Source: Chenopodium formosanum (taxonomy: Eukaryota > Streptophyta > Magnoliopsida > Caryophyllales > Amaranthaceae). From it: 64,000 nucleotides of DNA. This document shows positions 1 to 13,431 of this stretch, one piece after another. The translations under genes and the position numbers were made by a program. The DNA is taken from contig CM044871.1 of the NCBI GenBank assembly GCA_024500155.1, positions 82,878,402-82,942,401 on the forward strand. The letters are read 5' to 3'. The notes under the pieces are model-generated. The model ran no database searches and was not told where the DNA came from. It worked only from the letters and a program-made list of their open reading frames with translations. Numbering within the stretch: position 1 is the stretch's first letter; the number at the start of each line of letters is the position of its first letter.

Positions 1-59
1 AGCAAAAATATTGCTCTTGGTATCATCAATGGTGATAAAATAAATGATCGAAATCCAAG

Positions 60-320
60 TATGATTTATTTTGGGGTTATATTCCGTTGATAAGTTATTC
101 ACTTCGATTTTGGGTTGATTCTATTGTTTTACTTTTTGCAAAGTCTTACTTATTCTATTGATAAGTAATTCTCTTCAATTTGGGTTGATTCCTCTGTGTT
201 GCTTTTTGCAAAGTCTTATTTATTCCATTGGTAAGAAATTCGTTTCAATTTTAGGTTGATTCTACTGTATTATTTTTTACATAACCTTATTTTATTCCGT
301 TATAAGTTATTTGCTTGAAC
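60..320. repeat. Degenerate tandem repeat, about 78-bp unit, about 3 copies
   Basis: Successive segments repeat the order 'ataagt.attc.cttc.attt', 'gggttgattc', 'tttttgcaaagtctta', 'ttattc.gtt'. Three clear units and a decayed fourth are visible. No reading frame is shared between units, so this looks like non-coding minisatellite DNA or the inside of a mobile element. Bases 321-544 show nothing recognisable. Confidence 0.7.
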
Positions 321-552
321 ATTGGGTTGATGCCGTTGATCACACTGCATGCAGTACTTCAGTTTGCAAAGTTTTAATTTTAATGTTTGTTATATGATAT
401 TTTAATCACATTAGCATTTGGGTTTGGAAAATTTGGATGTACAATTATTTAGGTTTAGATCGAGTATTATTGATCTAACAAGCGGTCACTTATGTAATGT
501 ATATATAACTTTAATCATCAATATATAATATACATGCAATAAAAAGTTGTAA

Positions 553-1016
553 ACGTTGATGTACGGGATACTGTCGATACCTTTAGGGTTTGTCCACTAA
601 AATACATTATACTTTTAGTTATCCATTATTACGTACATCGGCTTACTCTCATCCATAACGGCCTTAATCACAGCCACTTGGATAGTTGCTTCCAATCAGG
701 CACCTGTGGCCTACGAAGTTAACTTGCCACCTATGTTGATAGGCGGCACCAACATGGTCGTTTTCCTATAAATACCCAAGTATAATTCAGTATTAAGGTA
801 CAATCTTTATCTCTCTAACTCTCTCTTTCACTTAAAACACCTTCTTATCTCTTCTCTTATTCTTCTCATCAAATTGCTGACTTTAGCATTGGAGCGGTAA
901 TCTCTAAATAATCCCCCAGGTTAGCTAATTTGCATTGACTATGCAGATACTTAATTGGCCGATAAACCTTTACGGATCCAAGACTCAAGTTATCGGAGCT
1001 CAACCGGCCCCGGAAC
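553..1016 (+). mobile_element. LTR-like segment of an LTR retrotransposon (possible solo LTR)
   Basis: The stretch is less AT-rich than its surroundings and has the layout of a plant LTR. It has a promoter-like TATA box (tataaata near 767-774), a pyrimidine-rich CT leader (810-850), and a downstream 'gcattggagcggtaat' block of a type common in Gypsy-class LTRs. It can be read as starting with TG near 553 and ending in CA near 1015. I could not find a matching target duplication or a primer-binding site next to it, so the ends are approximate. It may be a fragment rather than a full solo LTR. Confidence 0.45.
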
Positions 1017-3009
1017 AATTGATATTACTATATACCTCTCCATAAATCAATAAAATTATTCTTCCATAAAAAACAAAAATCTACACTTTATTTATATACT
1101 AAAGTTGACCTAGTTATTAATTGATTCATTTTTTTTTCCTTGAAGAAATCGTTAATTGATTCATATACAAATGAGAATGGAATTATTGTCAACTTATGCT
1201 TTAAAATTATCAATTTTCATAAATATTTGTAGATAATAATAATCAAAGTTAAATATTTACAAATTAAAGGGTAGCATGACTAGCATCATATTTGAAAAAG
1301 AGGAAGTATAATTTTGTTATTACTTGCTTTACAATTATTATAATATTATCTTGAGGAAAATTGTGACACTTGTATGTGCAACCAAAATGATATCGTAGTG
1401 TAACTAATCTCTAAAATTAGCTTGCTGATGATCTTATTAGGTTTTTCATTAACTGAGGTTTAAAAAAAAGTACTTATTTCTTACTTTGCGTTTGCCTTTT
1501 GCAATACTTAATTGCTTATACTTTGTATTAATATAGGAGTCTTACAAGATTTTGTTTGTTATATACTCATTCTCTTCCTTCATGCGAGAACATGCAAATG
1601 CTTGGATCTTAAAACTTTCTTCTTCTTTTTTGTTTAAATATATTTTTTTTAATTATTTATTGAAGGTCGATAGACAGGGATTAGTTTTGCAAATCAAATA
1701 AATAAGAATCAAATATTTCCTTTAAGGGTTAATGAATCAAATATTATGTGGTGCAATTAAGAATTAAACCCCACATCTATTCAAGCAATTATTAGCCATG
1801 GAATGAGGGAAATGCACATGATTTCATCATTTATTGAATGTTTTTCATTATATCTACTAGATTTAGGAGCACATAATATACCGACTCACCGGTTTAGAAA
1901 CTTTAATTTCATAGATCAATCCAATCCAAATTAATGGATCGGACTACACACTTAGAATCTTAAGTCTTTGAGAGTAAGGAAACATAAGGGCATCCCCATC
2001 CTCAAACCGTGATAGGAATTGAAATCCATTGAATCTCCAACCAAAAAATTGAAATGTCTTTTACTACCACTAGATCAACACTTGATTGATTAATTTGTCT
2101 GTTCCACCTTAGAATTGAAAGAGTCGCTTAATTATAGACTACATTATTGACTTTATTGTACTCAAAACTATTTCCATGTTCTTTTTCCTATAGTAGTAAG
2201 CTAGGTATATGTAGTTTTCTTTTTAAAGTAAGCTAGCTAGGTAATAATGTTCTTGTTCATTGAATTGAATTGGTATATGTGCGCTATGCAAATCTATTTT
2301 ATTTGACTTGTTTGGAAATTAAAAGAGCTCCAAATTATTCAACTGGTTCCATATTTTCTTTTGGGTTTTTGCTAAGAATAATAAAGTCGAAATTTGATCT
2401 CAAATCTTAATTACTAGTAGATAACTTCCTCACTATTTTAAAACTAGTACTCTGTAGTTTAGTTGATGATACATTGGTGAGATTGTGTTTGTTTATCATT
2501 TATCAAGTCAGTTTAAGTATGTGAAGTGTGATTTTGAAGCAAGATTATGAGAGTAGGCCACGTTCCCCACTTAACCATATTTAGTCCTCTTTTAGTCTTT
2601 TATAATTTTGTTCATAGTTGGTGACGAGACTGATGACAAAATCATATTGGCATTTAATTCATTTTATTTTATATCTTATATATTTATAATCATGAATTTT
2701 AACGCACGGCATTGCGTAAAAGAACATCATATATCATTTCTACTACCCTTAAAAAAATTTCAAGTCATATTTTGAATAATATATATGAACTACAATGAGT
2801 TGAAACAATGGTCAACAAAAATAATAATAGTAAGTAAACAAAAAAAAAATGCAATGCGTTATAATATGATAGATTTCAAAAAAAAAAAGTTATAATATGA
2901 TAACTACTCGTAGTTTCAAACATAAATAATACTCTCGTTTCGTTTATGTTAGTTACTGTCAAATGAGTAAAGTGTGTCAATTATTCAAAAACAAAAAGAG
3001 TACAGAGGT
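1017..3009. other. AT-rich intergenic DNA, no gene seen
   Basis: No reading frame of convincing composition, no RNA gene and no clear element ends were seen in this roughly 2-kb stretch. It contains short poly(A) and poly(T) runs only. Confidence 0.6.
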
Positions 3010-3014
3010 TTTTC

Positions 3015-3437
3015 AGTGTGGCAAGCCACATGGTGCGGCACAGTTACTTGTATTATGAGGTTACTTGTATAGGTTACTTGTATTCTGAGTAACTCCAGAC
3101 CGAAATCCCATATCAAACCAGTAACACCCTACAAGTAACTCCTGATCAAAACCAATAACAGCCATACAAGTAACCCTAGAATACAAGTAACACCTGACAA
3201 AACCAGTAACACCCTACAAGAAACCCCGGCCGAAACTAGTAACACCCATACAAGTAACCCCAGAATACAAGTAACACTTACCTATAAGTAACCCCTGACA
3301 AAACCAGTAACACCTTATAAGTAACCCTGATAAAAACCAGTAACACCCATACAAGTAACCCCAGAATACAAGTAACACCTACAAGTAACCCATGACAAAA
3401 CCAGTAACCCTTGCCGCACCATGTGGCCAGCCACATA
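3015..3437. mobile_element. Non-autonomous TIR element filled with GTAAC-type tandem repeat
   Basis: The ends are inverted copies. The left side reads gtgtggcaagccacatggtg and the right side is its near reverse complement (caccatgtggccagccacat), both followed inward by 'cggca'. The interior is almost wholly made of variants of 'agtaacacccatacaagtaacccc'. There is no coding capacity. I could not settle the target duplication. A related element with the mirror motif 'ggggttact' lies near 14.1-14.9 kb. Confidence 0.65.
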
Positions 3438-4794
3438 CATAAATTTGTAAAAAAAACACATTCATACCAAATCCATGTATAATATATATCGTTCTCCGAT
3501 TAAAGAAGAGCACTATAATAATTGTAATGATGTTGTTGTGAAGTTGAGAACTAATAATAGTCGTCCCCACTTTAAGAAAAAACCAAAATAAAACTAGGTC
3601 TAGTAGTACTTTTTTTCTTTCATGTTCTTTTCAGTTTCAGGGTGGGGAATAGAAAGCTCTTGTCCATCCAAAATAATTAAACCCCTAAATACATATTCTG
3701 TAGGCCATATATGCCCTTGTTTTATCGAATTATATGACCTCTTCGGTCCAAATTACATTATATGACTTCTCGTCTTTTCTTAACCACTTTTTCTATCTAA
3801 TTAAATTATTGTTGCATGTGATGTTGAATTTATCTCATCAGCATAACATTATTTTATAATAATTCCTCTTATTCGCAAAATAATAATTGACATGATTTGA
3901 CTTTTTTTTTATTCGCTAGTATATAAAATAAAGTGTTACGAGTGATAAGTAAGTTTTTTAATTATTTTTTATATGATTTTAAATGTGTAATCAAAGATAT
4001 TAAAATTAAAGTTAAGAAAAAAAAACAATATGTATAAAATTGTGTTAATTATTATGAAACGGATAAAATATGAAAATTAGATAATAAAATTATGGTGGTT
4101 TTATCTTAGAGTTTTGAAGAGGTATGTGGTATGCATTTTTTTTAATGGTAAGAAAAAAATAAAGCATTAGGAAATGTGGTATGAATATATGATGGCATCA
4201 TTTTTTTTTTTTTTTTGACAGATGATGTTATAATTTTGTATTGGATAATGTTTATTTCTTTTATCCATATTATACAAGTTTGTTTAATATATCATATACG
4301 AAGTATGTGACAATATGTACTCCTGGTATGTATTAGCCATTTAGCCTCTAATAGTATATGGGTTTATCCAATCATAAACATTTCCTATCTGCTCAACTGC
4401 TCATTTTAAGATATTTTGTTGAATGAAAAATGATACTGTATTATTTATAATAATAATAACACGCAAAAAGTACATAAAATTATTGTGGATATACCTAAGT
4501 ACGTATTGTTGTGTAGTGTACTTATCCGTAGGTCAACTTAGTGATGGCAAAAATGGATAAACGAGTTGTGTTCCTGTTTAATTTCGGAATGTTAATCAAA
4601 TATAGAAAAATACAATATCATGTTAAAGTAGGATCATTGCACAAACAAATTTATTTCATTATCTGATTAGATTGGGTTGGGTTTTACCATATAATGTTTG
4701 AGTTTCTCAGTAAATTTCGTGTCAGGCAGTGTCACGGATAGTGTCAATTGAGTTCTTAGCTCTAATGTAGTGATGTTAACCATATTATGTGTGT
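3438..4794. other. AT-rich intergenic DNA, no gene seen
   Basis: Nothing recognisable apart from mononucleotide runs, for example poly(T) near 4200-4216. Confidence 0.55.
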
Positions 4795-4940
4795 AACTAG
4801 GTGAGGCTAATTGCCACATTGGTATAAAAGTTAGCACCTTGGTGACATATTGGTATAAAAATTAGCACCAGCGATAAATAACTAGGTATAGAAGTTAGCA
4901 AATAGTGACAAATTGGTATAAAAATTAACTAATGTGACAT
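4795..4940. repeat. Short tandem repeat, four degenerate units of about 35-45 bp
   Basis: The phrase 'attggtataaaa.ttagca' recurs four times with drift (near 4820, 4851, 4885 and 4912). Non-coding. Bases 4941-5480 hold nothing else that I recognise. Confidence 0.6.
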
Positions 4941-5480
4941 TTAACCCTATTTTATTTGCCAAAACAAGTGCTTAATTATTATTTTAGTTTTAATTTTTGA
5001 AATTTTTTTGTTTTGTTAATACTCATTTAATGACAAATACTTCTCTCCTCAAAGCCCATGCACCTAAGATTATTAACAAATGATAACAAAAAAAAATGTA
5101 AGTTTAACTAAAAATCTCTTACAAAAAGAAAGATAAATTCTTATTGTTATTTGTTTTAAAAGTTGAAATTGACATGTTAATTGTAATAATTAAGAAGCTG
5201 GGAGCAAATTTATGTGTATAATATTGCATATTGCATATTGCAAAAAATTGAAAGCTCAATGTAATACCTAATATATATAATCAAAGCTTCTTAAAAGTAA
5301 TAATATACTCTGTAGCTTATTGTTTTGACTTTAAATTTTTATAAGCCAATTACCGTCGAAACATGATGAATTTTAGAGACACCGAAAAGAGTACATGAAT
5401 TATCCTAACATTAAAATTATACAAGTAATTTGCATCTCATAGATATGTGACTCCCTGCTAATTAATACAGTACAAAATTA

Positions 5481-5582
5481 GGGTCTGTTCTCTTACGTTG
5501 AAATTCAGTTCAGTTCAGCTCCTAATTTCCTTCTCTTATAAAATATTCAGTTCAGCTGAGTTCAGTTGATGAGAACAGACCC
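5481..5582. mobile_element. Tourist/Harbinger-like MITE with TTCAG-rich interior (copy a)
   Basis: Inverted ends gggtctgttctc...gagaacagaccc are flanked by TTA on both sides (5478-5480 and 5583-5585), the 3-bp target duplication usual for PIF/Harbinger MITEs. The interior consists of 'ttcagttcag' pentamer-type repeats and 'cctaatttccttctcttata'. The same family occurs at 33543, 47933, 54913 and 57887, with a decayed relative at 6187-6311. Confidence 0.8.
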
Positions 5583-6186
5583 TTAGACCATTTTTTTTTT
5601 CTATAAAAAGGTAACTAATGAGATCATTAAAAAGGCAAGGGAAGAATATTTTGCACCAAAAAAAGAAAGTGGAAAAAATGAGAAAAGTTAAAGGAGTAAA
5701 CAATATTGGACTTTTTATTATATATTTTTTTTTAAAAAAAAAAGTGGTGTAACAGTTATCTATAAGTACACCTCCATGACCACCATTAGCCCCACCAGCA
5801 CTGTCGGCTGCGACTGCCAATGCTCCACTGTCCGCCACCTGATGTCACTCCATCTCCTCTGACTTTTTATTTTCATTGACAACTTCGTTCTAATTAACTC
5901 CATCTATCTGATCTATTAGTATTATTTCATGCCACTTCTTGATTTGCTAAATCCGTCACCAATCTAGTGTATGTACACTTCTCATCTTGTTTACGTATCC
6001 GCGACATATTTACTTAATTCTCTTCCTGCTACCTTCATAGATGCACATTTTCCAACATGGTTCCACCATTAATGTCCTTGTATGATATATACGCATACTC
6101 CCTCTGTCCTATATCATTATGTGAAGTTACATTTGAGATTTGACCCTATTTTTACTAGTTTATAATAAGTACTCGTGTAGTTTAAA

Positions 6187-6311
6187 GGCCTGTTATGATT
6201 GATTGAACTAAGCTGAACTGAACCGAACTTATTGGAGCTGAACTGAACTGAATATTTTATGAGAAAAGGAAATTAAGAAATGAACTGAAAATAATCTTGA
6301 AGAGAACATAA
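6187..6311. mobile_element. Decayed relative of the TTCAG-rich MITE
   Basis: It starts 'ggcctgttatg', has the 'gaactgaactgaa' interior and 'ttatgagaaaaggaaatta' block of the family in opposite orientation, and ends near 'gagaacataacc'. The ends are diverged and no target duplication is certain. Confidence 0.5.
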
Positions 6312-9300
6312 CCTAGTACTATTTCACTATTGAGATTTAAACATTTGACACGTGTTTTTAAATGGTAAAAAAAATGTAAGTAATTTAAAACTAATGAAAC
6401 TATTATCACTACATTTAATTTTGTAAACTTTTGAATTTTGACACTTGAGGTTTTTTTTTTTTTTTATTAATATTTTGTGAACGTCCTCATATTTGCATGA
6501 TTGCAAAATCCTAATAACTAAAATATCTACACAATGCAACTTGATCATAATTTAATTTCTCCAATGTTATTACAAGGTACAACGACCAATTTTTGTTGGC
6601 TCCTTCTCAGTTTCTCCCCAATCAAAAATATCCTAATTGACTAATAATATAAATAATTAATTGATCATGTATTATTATAGTAATATAGAAGAAGAAAACA
6701 GTAGACAAATGCATGGGAAAATGGCAAAAAGAAAACATAAAAATTATCCAGTGAATTGAAGAAGAGATCGAGTAATAATGTACAACATGCATGGGTCCTT
6801 CTGCTAATCTGGCTCCCACGTTTGCCTTCTTTTTTTTTTTATTAATTTAAAATTATTTGTCTGATCCCGTTGACTTTTATATTTACTGTACAAATCCAAA
6901 GTTTCCCAAATTCATGGTACCCAAAAATGATTATTTCTCCATTACATTTGGTCGGCAGCAGCATGTACTATACGTGATTTGTTCTTAACTAATCAAATTC
7001 ATATGTTTTTTTTTTATTGGACAAAGAAACCCTATTACACAACATACTAATTTAATCAAGAATTATATGAAATTTATATTATATGATTAGTAATAATTAA
7101 TAAGGGGTACTTTATATTTATGTATGTCTAAAAGTCCTCTATGTTTGGAAGCTTGTGAATCATTATTTTAAGGTAATTGTGGTTGTTATATTGTTGATAG
7201 AAGTAAACGAAAAATAGTTTTATGAGCTTATAGTGTTTAAGTGGCAGTACATATGCTTCATTATTTGAGTGGTTCTCCTTCCCTCTTCGCCTTCCAATCA
7301 GAAGTCTCTTTTTTAACAAAAAAAGTATACGCCATCTTATGCTTTAAATTCAAGAGGTCGAATATTTGATAGATATAGAAACTAACCTTAGAAATAAAAA
7401 GTTTCAACTTTAAATTTATCACACATTTTATTTGTATGGTGCATGGTAGATTAGGTATAAGCTAGCTCTAGCACTTTATGTCTCTATTCCAAGAAAGGGT
7501 CCCTATGTTCAATCCCAAAACAATTTTGCTTAGAAATTGGTCTCCTAAACTTAAGATTAATGCAATTTATGCAACTCACCACTAAAAAAAGAACAAGTTT
7601 CATATAAAAACTAAACGTATATGTACATATGCAAAGTATTATATTCACATATCTCAACCATCCTTTTTTAATTATTAATATTATTATTATTTTTTTTTTT
7701 TTTTTGAATTTGTTCATATGAGGTTTAAATTTAAGTCTATTTTTTTAAAATAAAGAAAAATTTTATTCCACTACTTTTCAATTACAAAAGGGAATTCTTT
7801 TATAGAAAAAAATTGTAAAAAAAAAAACTTCATAATGAATAGAATTTTATGGAAATGCAAAAGAAACCCTAACCGATTGTAAAGTAGAGGCGTGCATTTG
7901 TTATGGATCAATTCCATAACATCATGTTCATTGCATCTTTTATTTATCAAACAAATATATATATAATTTTGTTACCTTTTATCTTTTATCATATCATATA
8001 AGGGTCCTCGATTAATTTGATTACTACTAGACAAAGGTTGCATTACTAGATCTAGGATAACGCTGTCCACACCTCGTTTGTTCTAGTGGAAGAGTCAATC
8101 TAAAGTGTCCAAATTACTACTGTTGTTGCTTCATTAGAGGATCGAAGGTCACTATTTTATACAATTTTATTCTACATCAACTGTACAAATTCATCATTGA
8201 AATATATTTTATGTACCTTTTATAAAATTAAAGTTGTTTCGTCTAAATCGGGCACTTCTTGTTGCATGCTTACTCAAGTTCACCAAGAAATCTTACTAAT
8301 TTGTTTGTAATTCCATTATTATTGTTCCTGTATAAGAATATAACTAGCACTACTATTTTAATCGAGTGACTATCTTAATCAGATTGAATTTATAGAATTA
8401 TTGATTTAACAAATTAAATGATGCACATATATGATTTTATTTCCCTATAAATCCATTCTACATACTAACAATTGTTTTTATATGCCATGACAAAATTAAA
8501 AGAGTAATAATAAATATAACCCTAAAGGTGGCTACATGTAAGATACTAAAAAGAGAAATATTAAGTATACAATGAATTCAACATGTGTTTTTGTCATAAA
8601 TAATCAAATTTATAACATTTTAGGAATTGCATTTGCCCTTACAATAGGCTCTACATACATCATTATAACGTAAAAACTCTGTAAATAATAATAATAAAAA
8701 AAAGTACTCCTAATAACGTTCCATGTATCCTTTAGTATTTAGGGTGCTTTCTTGATTATTTCCTTAGCTTAACATACATACATCCATCTTATCAAAACTT
8801 AGGTATTCAAACTTATTACCTAATCTTATCAAAACTTATACAATATATACTTATCTGAATTTTATCAAGCCTTATTAAAACTCATTTAAATTGTAAATTG
8901 AACTTGAATAATTCTTACACTAACCCTTATCCCAAAATAAGTGAAACTAATTAAGGTGAACCGATTGAATATATATGACCTTAACAACTTAGATTACCTT
9001 ATTCTTTTTTTTTTTTTTTTGACGGGCTTATTCTTTTTTTTTTTTTTTTTTTTTTTTTAACAGGAGTTCTTGTAAAGTTATAATGCATACTACTTTAAAA
9101 CATGAAGTACTTTTACATTGATATATATGTAATTATATAAATTTAAGACAATATCATTAACATTGATCTTATATATAAAACTTATTGATAAACAAATAGC
9201 ATATGAATATTCTTAGAAAAGCGACATTAAAAAAAGCTGATTATGGGATACTAACCTCCGCATTAACACACTAATCATGGTGCAAGCAAAGCATAATAGT

Positions 9301-9798
9301 TGGTGGATCTATATTCTTTGTGGTAATCACTTGCCGTTTGAATCTTTGTTTTAATTAAAGCATAAAAAAGCAATTAGCACAAATATAATGCAGGAGAATA
9401 CAACAACATTGAATTATTCCAAATTCAAGGTGATTAAACTCATTAATATTCTATTCCAATTGTCAGAAAATTATCAAAAAGTGTCATTTTTTAGTTTACT
9501 AATCGTCATTATGTATAAAGCAAAAGACTTTAATTATTTGAGTTTCAAGTAAGTATAATTTTGGTACATCTGTTATTATGCAAAATGGCACTGCTTTAGT
9601 AACGTAATTATGTAATTTGCATTATATATTTAGTGGCGTCGTCAGATTAGCATACCTTAGCCTACGCTTAAGGAAACCCTTAGCTTACTTGTTCAACTTC
9701 TTCTGTTTGGTGCATGCATGCTGTAAAATCTCTGAACGAATTATTCTCCCATATAATTTAATGCATGTAGGACAATGTGATAAACTTGATTTTATTGT
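6312..9798. other. AT-rich intergenic DNA, no gene seen
   Basis: About 3.5 kb without a supported gene. A weak 'cttatcaaaacttat' repeat block at about 8750-8945 resembles the interior of the MITE at 47933. Long poly(T) runs sit near 9007-9021 and 9033-9058. The short open frames here are what AT-rich DNA gives by chance. Confidence 0.55.
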
Positions 9799-9906
9799 GA
9801 GTAAGGGATAACTCGAGTGGTTAAAGCTTCCTCCCCGATTTCAGGAGATCCTGATTCAATTTTCATCGTCCTGTCTAAATACCAATTTTTTTTAAAAAAA
9901 AACTAA
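9799..9906 (+). mobile_element. tRNA-derived SINE (copy 1)
   Basis: The head contains a pol III A-box-like stretch (ggataactcgagtggttaaa) and, about 30 bases on, a degraded B-box-like stretch (gatcctgattcaattt). It ends in an A-rich tail. Two further copies of the same family lie at 50862 and 52631. The copy at 52631 has the best B-box (ggatcgattctc). Confidence 0.7.
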
Positions 9907-10375
9907 AATAGTAAATTGTTGGACTAAAGTTTGAAAAAGTTAATATATGACCTGGCGAAGTTGCCTTATTGGGCATACAACAATCAGTTCATTGGTGATG
10001 AAAAAATAAAAGGTTGTTTACTTGCCCTATGGACTGCAAGAACTTGCCATGTCGACAGAGGGGACCTTTCACTGGGGCCATACCGAGTCAGACCCCTTTT
10101 AAATTATTGTAATTAATTAGTAAATAAAGTTAAATAACCTATATTTACTTATAAAACATTGGAGTACAGGATTAGCTTTGAGCAAGTGGTAAAATATTTA
10201 AAATCCATCCCTCTAATACGGAGTATTCGGTCAAGATCCGCCACTACATGTCGGCCATATAACAAAGTTGAATTTTAGTGGTTAAAATTTTCCCCATCTT
10301 GTGGCCTAGATGAGCTTGTTTACTGAATTATTGACTTTCATCTTTTCTCTCTAGTTATCCTTTATAATAGCCATG

Positions 10376-10431
<56 letters not shown>

Positions 10432-12949
10432 CATTAATTAATTGAGTATTGTTCCATTATATTTGGATTATTTAATCTCTTGATTACTTGGAAATAAATT
10501 TTAAAACCTTTCATTATTCTTCAGGTCAATGATGATAACTATTTTATTGTCATTATTACTTGTGAGTTGTGACCTTTGGTGATGAAAAAGTCGTTGTGTA
10601 GCTTAGCTTTGAAAACACATTTTATTTCCAACATATATATTTGTAATTTTATTTGGTTCGACTAAGAGGTATGTGTTAGGAATCTCATGTGTGTGTGGTG
10701 ATGAGCAAGTAGTCAAGTACCCCACATTGGAAGATGGTACTACGTACGTAGGAAGGGGATTAGTTTATAAAGTTTGTTGGCTACCTTTGCATTTTTATTT
10801 CTTCAATTATCATATGGTTTATGAACTACTCTCTTTATTAAAATATATTAAATATGAAATTAAAATGGCGTATAACTTAATTTTGATATGGCCTGGGAAC
10901 AATTTTTATGAAGTACGTACAGAACTACAAAAGATTAAATTAGGATGAACTAATCTTACAAGAACAATAATACAACGAACAATATTATTACTCCGTATCA
11001 GTGATCGAATAAATGAGACAATTTATCACAAATTTACGAAGTATCATTTTTTTATTTTTATTTTTATTTTTTGCAAAATCAACTACATAAATTGTAAATA
11101 CAATCATCATCAACCAATTATAATCATAATTCGTAATTATTCTATTCAATTTTATTATTATGGAAATAACACATAAAGCTTCACCTTAAATTCACTTTAG
11201 TACCTTTAAAAAATAATAAATAATTTGGAAGACAATATTAAGAGGGGAGTACATGTTAATGACAGTTTCAACTGGAACGTGCAAAAAATTGGAGATATAT
11301 GAAATATACAACAATAAAGACCATATATAATAGCACATGAACACCTAAACTGAATGGAACGTTCCTAAATTCCTTGTTTATCACCCTTACCTTTACGCCT
11401 TATGCAGCGGATCCGAGATGTCCCTAATCGAAATTAAGACCATATATTATACAAGTAAGATTATAAGGAATAATATAATATATAGTTTGGTCTAGTAATT
11501 AAGTAGGCATCAAGCTATACATGCTTAGAGGCTAGCTAGGTATATAATAAGGCAAACCTTAGCTAGTTAGCTTGTCATGTCCAACTTGCGCATGTGCTCA
11601 TTCTGCTCAACCCTTGATTAAATAGTGGTTACATACGAATATGTAACATCTATATATGTTCATTATAAATAATGGTGTATATATGAATGGAATATATAGG
11701 ACAATAATGCATGTATGATTAGCAAAAAAGGAAATTGTTGGTTGTACACAGCTGATCATTAGTATTGATTGATTTCTGAATTAATGTAAACTCCTAGATT
11801 TCAGATGACTTAATTTGTTGCCACTAGGCCAGGAAAAAAAAAAAAAAATTTATGTCATGAGATCAGATGGAAGATGGATATCCTTAATAGGCTATAATCA
11901 AATGCTCATCAATGTAATAAGACGTTCAACTAATGCATGTAAATTCCATCTAAGCACATTGCATCAAGTTTCGTCATGAAATTAAAATTAAGTAATACAA
12001 GTAGTTATTTGGGGGTACAAACTTATTTTAACTTATTAAGCCTAAGTAAAATAAAATCTAGTTGTATTTTAAATTTGAGTAACCATTATCAGAAGTTAGT
12101 ATGGTGAAAAGATCAAACCTATCTTATATGAAGATAGGAAGCTTAACTTAAATGAAGTAATTTAAGGAAGAGAGCATGCCTAAATTAATTTGGGACAAGT
12201 GGACAACTATTAGTCTACTAGTCCCAAATCATAGATAGATGAGTTTCTAATTTTATAACTAGTGCGTGTACAAACCGTGCTTTGACCTGGAAATACAATT
12301 CTAAAATTTTACTATATATTTGTAATACTTCTCTTTTTACACATATCAATATTTTTAATTACCAATAAGTAGAAAATATTTGATATTAAAATAATATAGA
12401 ACAAAATGAATTTAATAGGATTCCGTATAATTATTTTTGACTAGAGAAGGTATTTAATTTGGTTAAAAGGAAAGAAAAACAAAGGAGAGTGAGTGTCTCT
12501 TGATGAATTTAAGATTAATAAGAGAAAGTATTATCCCTACATGTATGACTGTATGAGAAAACACTTGTAAATAGTATGAAGACATTTATATCTTTAACAT
12601 GTTTGTTTACCAATATGCCCCTATTTATATAATGTTAATTACATCTATGTATTTCCTTGTATGATTTAATGGTTTAACTTTTATAAATAGTGTTTGGACA
12701 ACTGCACTCTCTAAAATGTTTATTTACTTGTTCTTATTGAGGTTATTTATGTTTTTAAAAGTCTTAAAAATAGTGAGTAGACATTTATACCCTCAAAAAT
12801 ATTTGTTTTATATATACCATCGTTAATGTTGCAACAATCTAAAGAACTATGTAAACATGACGGTTTGTATGGCACTTAGCTCTTGTCAAATACGGAGTAA
12901 AATAAAATAAAATAAAAATAAAAAGAACGTAGAGGAAGACAATAGATTA
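9907..12949. other. AT-rich intergenic DNA with a (TA)n tract, no gene seen
   Basis: About 3 kb without a supported gene. A (TA)n microsatellite lies at about 10379-10427. A motif 'actagtgcgtgtacaaaccgtgc' at about 12260-12282 resembles a decayed Helitron 3' end in reverse orientation, but no partner end was found. Confidence 0.5.
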
Positions 12950-13335
12950 CGGTTAAACATGGACCCAAATGGAACTGCTAAGGCCCAAAATACATATTAC
13001 AAGTTACAAACTTCAAAAGAGAAAGCCCAAAATTCAGATGCTCGTTCGACAAGGCCCAATATTAATATTTTTTTTTTTTGAGGACAGGCCCAATGTTAAT
13101 ATTATTGATGATAGAGTACAAACTTCAATTTTTTCAATGAAGAACTTTCTTCACTCTTGAGCCGTCTGCATTGAATAAGAGCTGCAGAAAAAATATCTAT
13201 GAACTTATGAATGTATGATCACCATCACCACTTATCTCTCTGTCTCTAATCTATAACGACGACAACAACGACAACGACAAGCCCGCCACTCCTTACTTTG
13301 CCTCTAATAGACACTATCTATATACAAGTATATCT
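12950..13335 (+). promoter_or_regulatory. Upstream region of hevein gene 1, paralogous to those of genes 2 and 3
   Basis: Landmarks 'gcccaa.at', 'gcccaatatt', 'ttcactcttga', 'gc.tgcattga' occur in this order here. The same order is found before gene 3 (34456-34580) and, split by a LINE, before gene 2 (23217-23266 plus 27005-27130). This shows the flank was duplicated together with the gene. Which parts control expression cannot be read from the sequence. Confidence 0.6.
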
Positions 13336-13343
13336 ATATATAC
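13336..13343 (+). promoter_or_regulatory. Putative TATA box of hevein gene 1
   Basis: TATATATA followed by 'ccctatta', 89 bases before the ATG. The same arrangement (TATA box then 'ccc') stands before genes 2, 5, 6 and 7. Confidence 0.65.
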
Positions 13344-13431
13344 CCTATTATCATCCTTAACCATAATTCATTCTCAAAAAAAACTTGTTATCTTAACAAG
13401 TACTTGTAATATCAAAACAATAAATCTAAAG

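Noticed and set aside
10160..10250. Possible tRNA-like or SINE head 'agctttgagcaagtggtaaa ... ggtcaagatcc'
   Set aside because: Only weak A- and B-box resemblance, no tail and no second copy in the window.
12255..12290. Possible Helitron end 'actagtgcgtgtacaaaccgtgc'
   Set aside because: The hairpin is not convincing and no matching 5' end was found.
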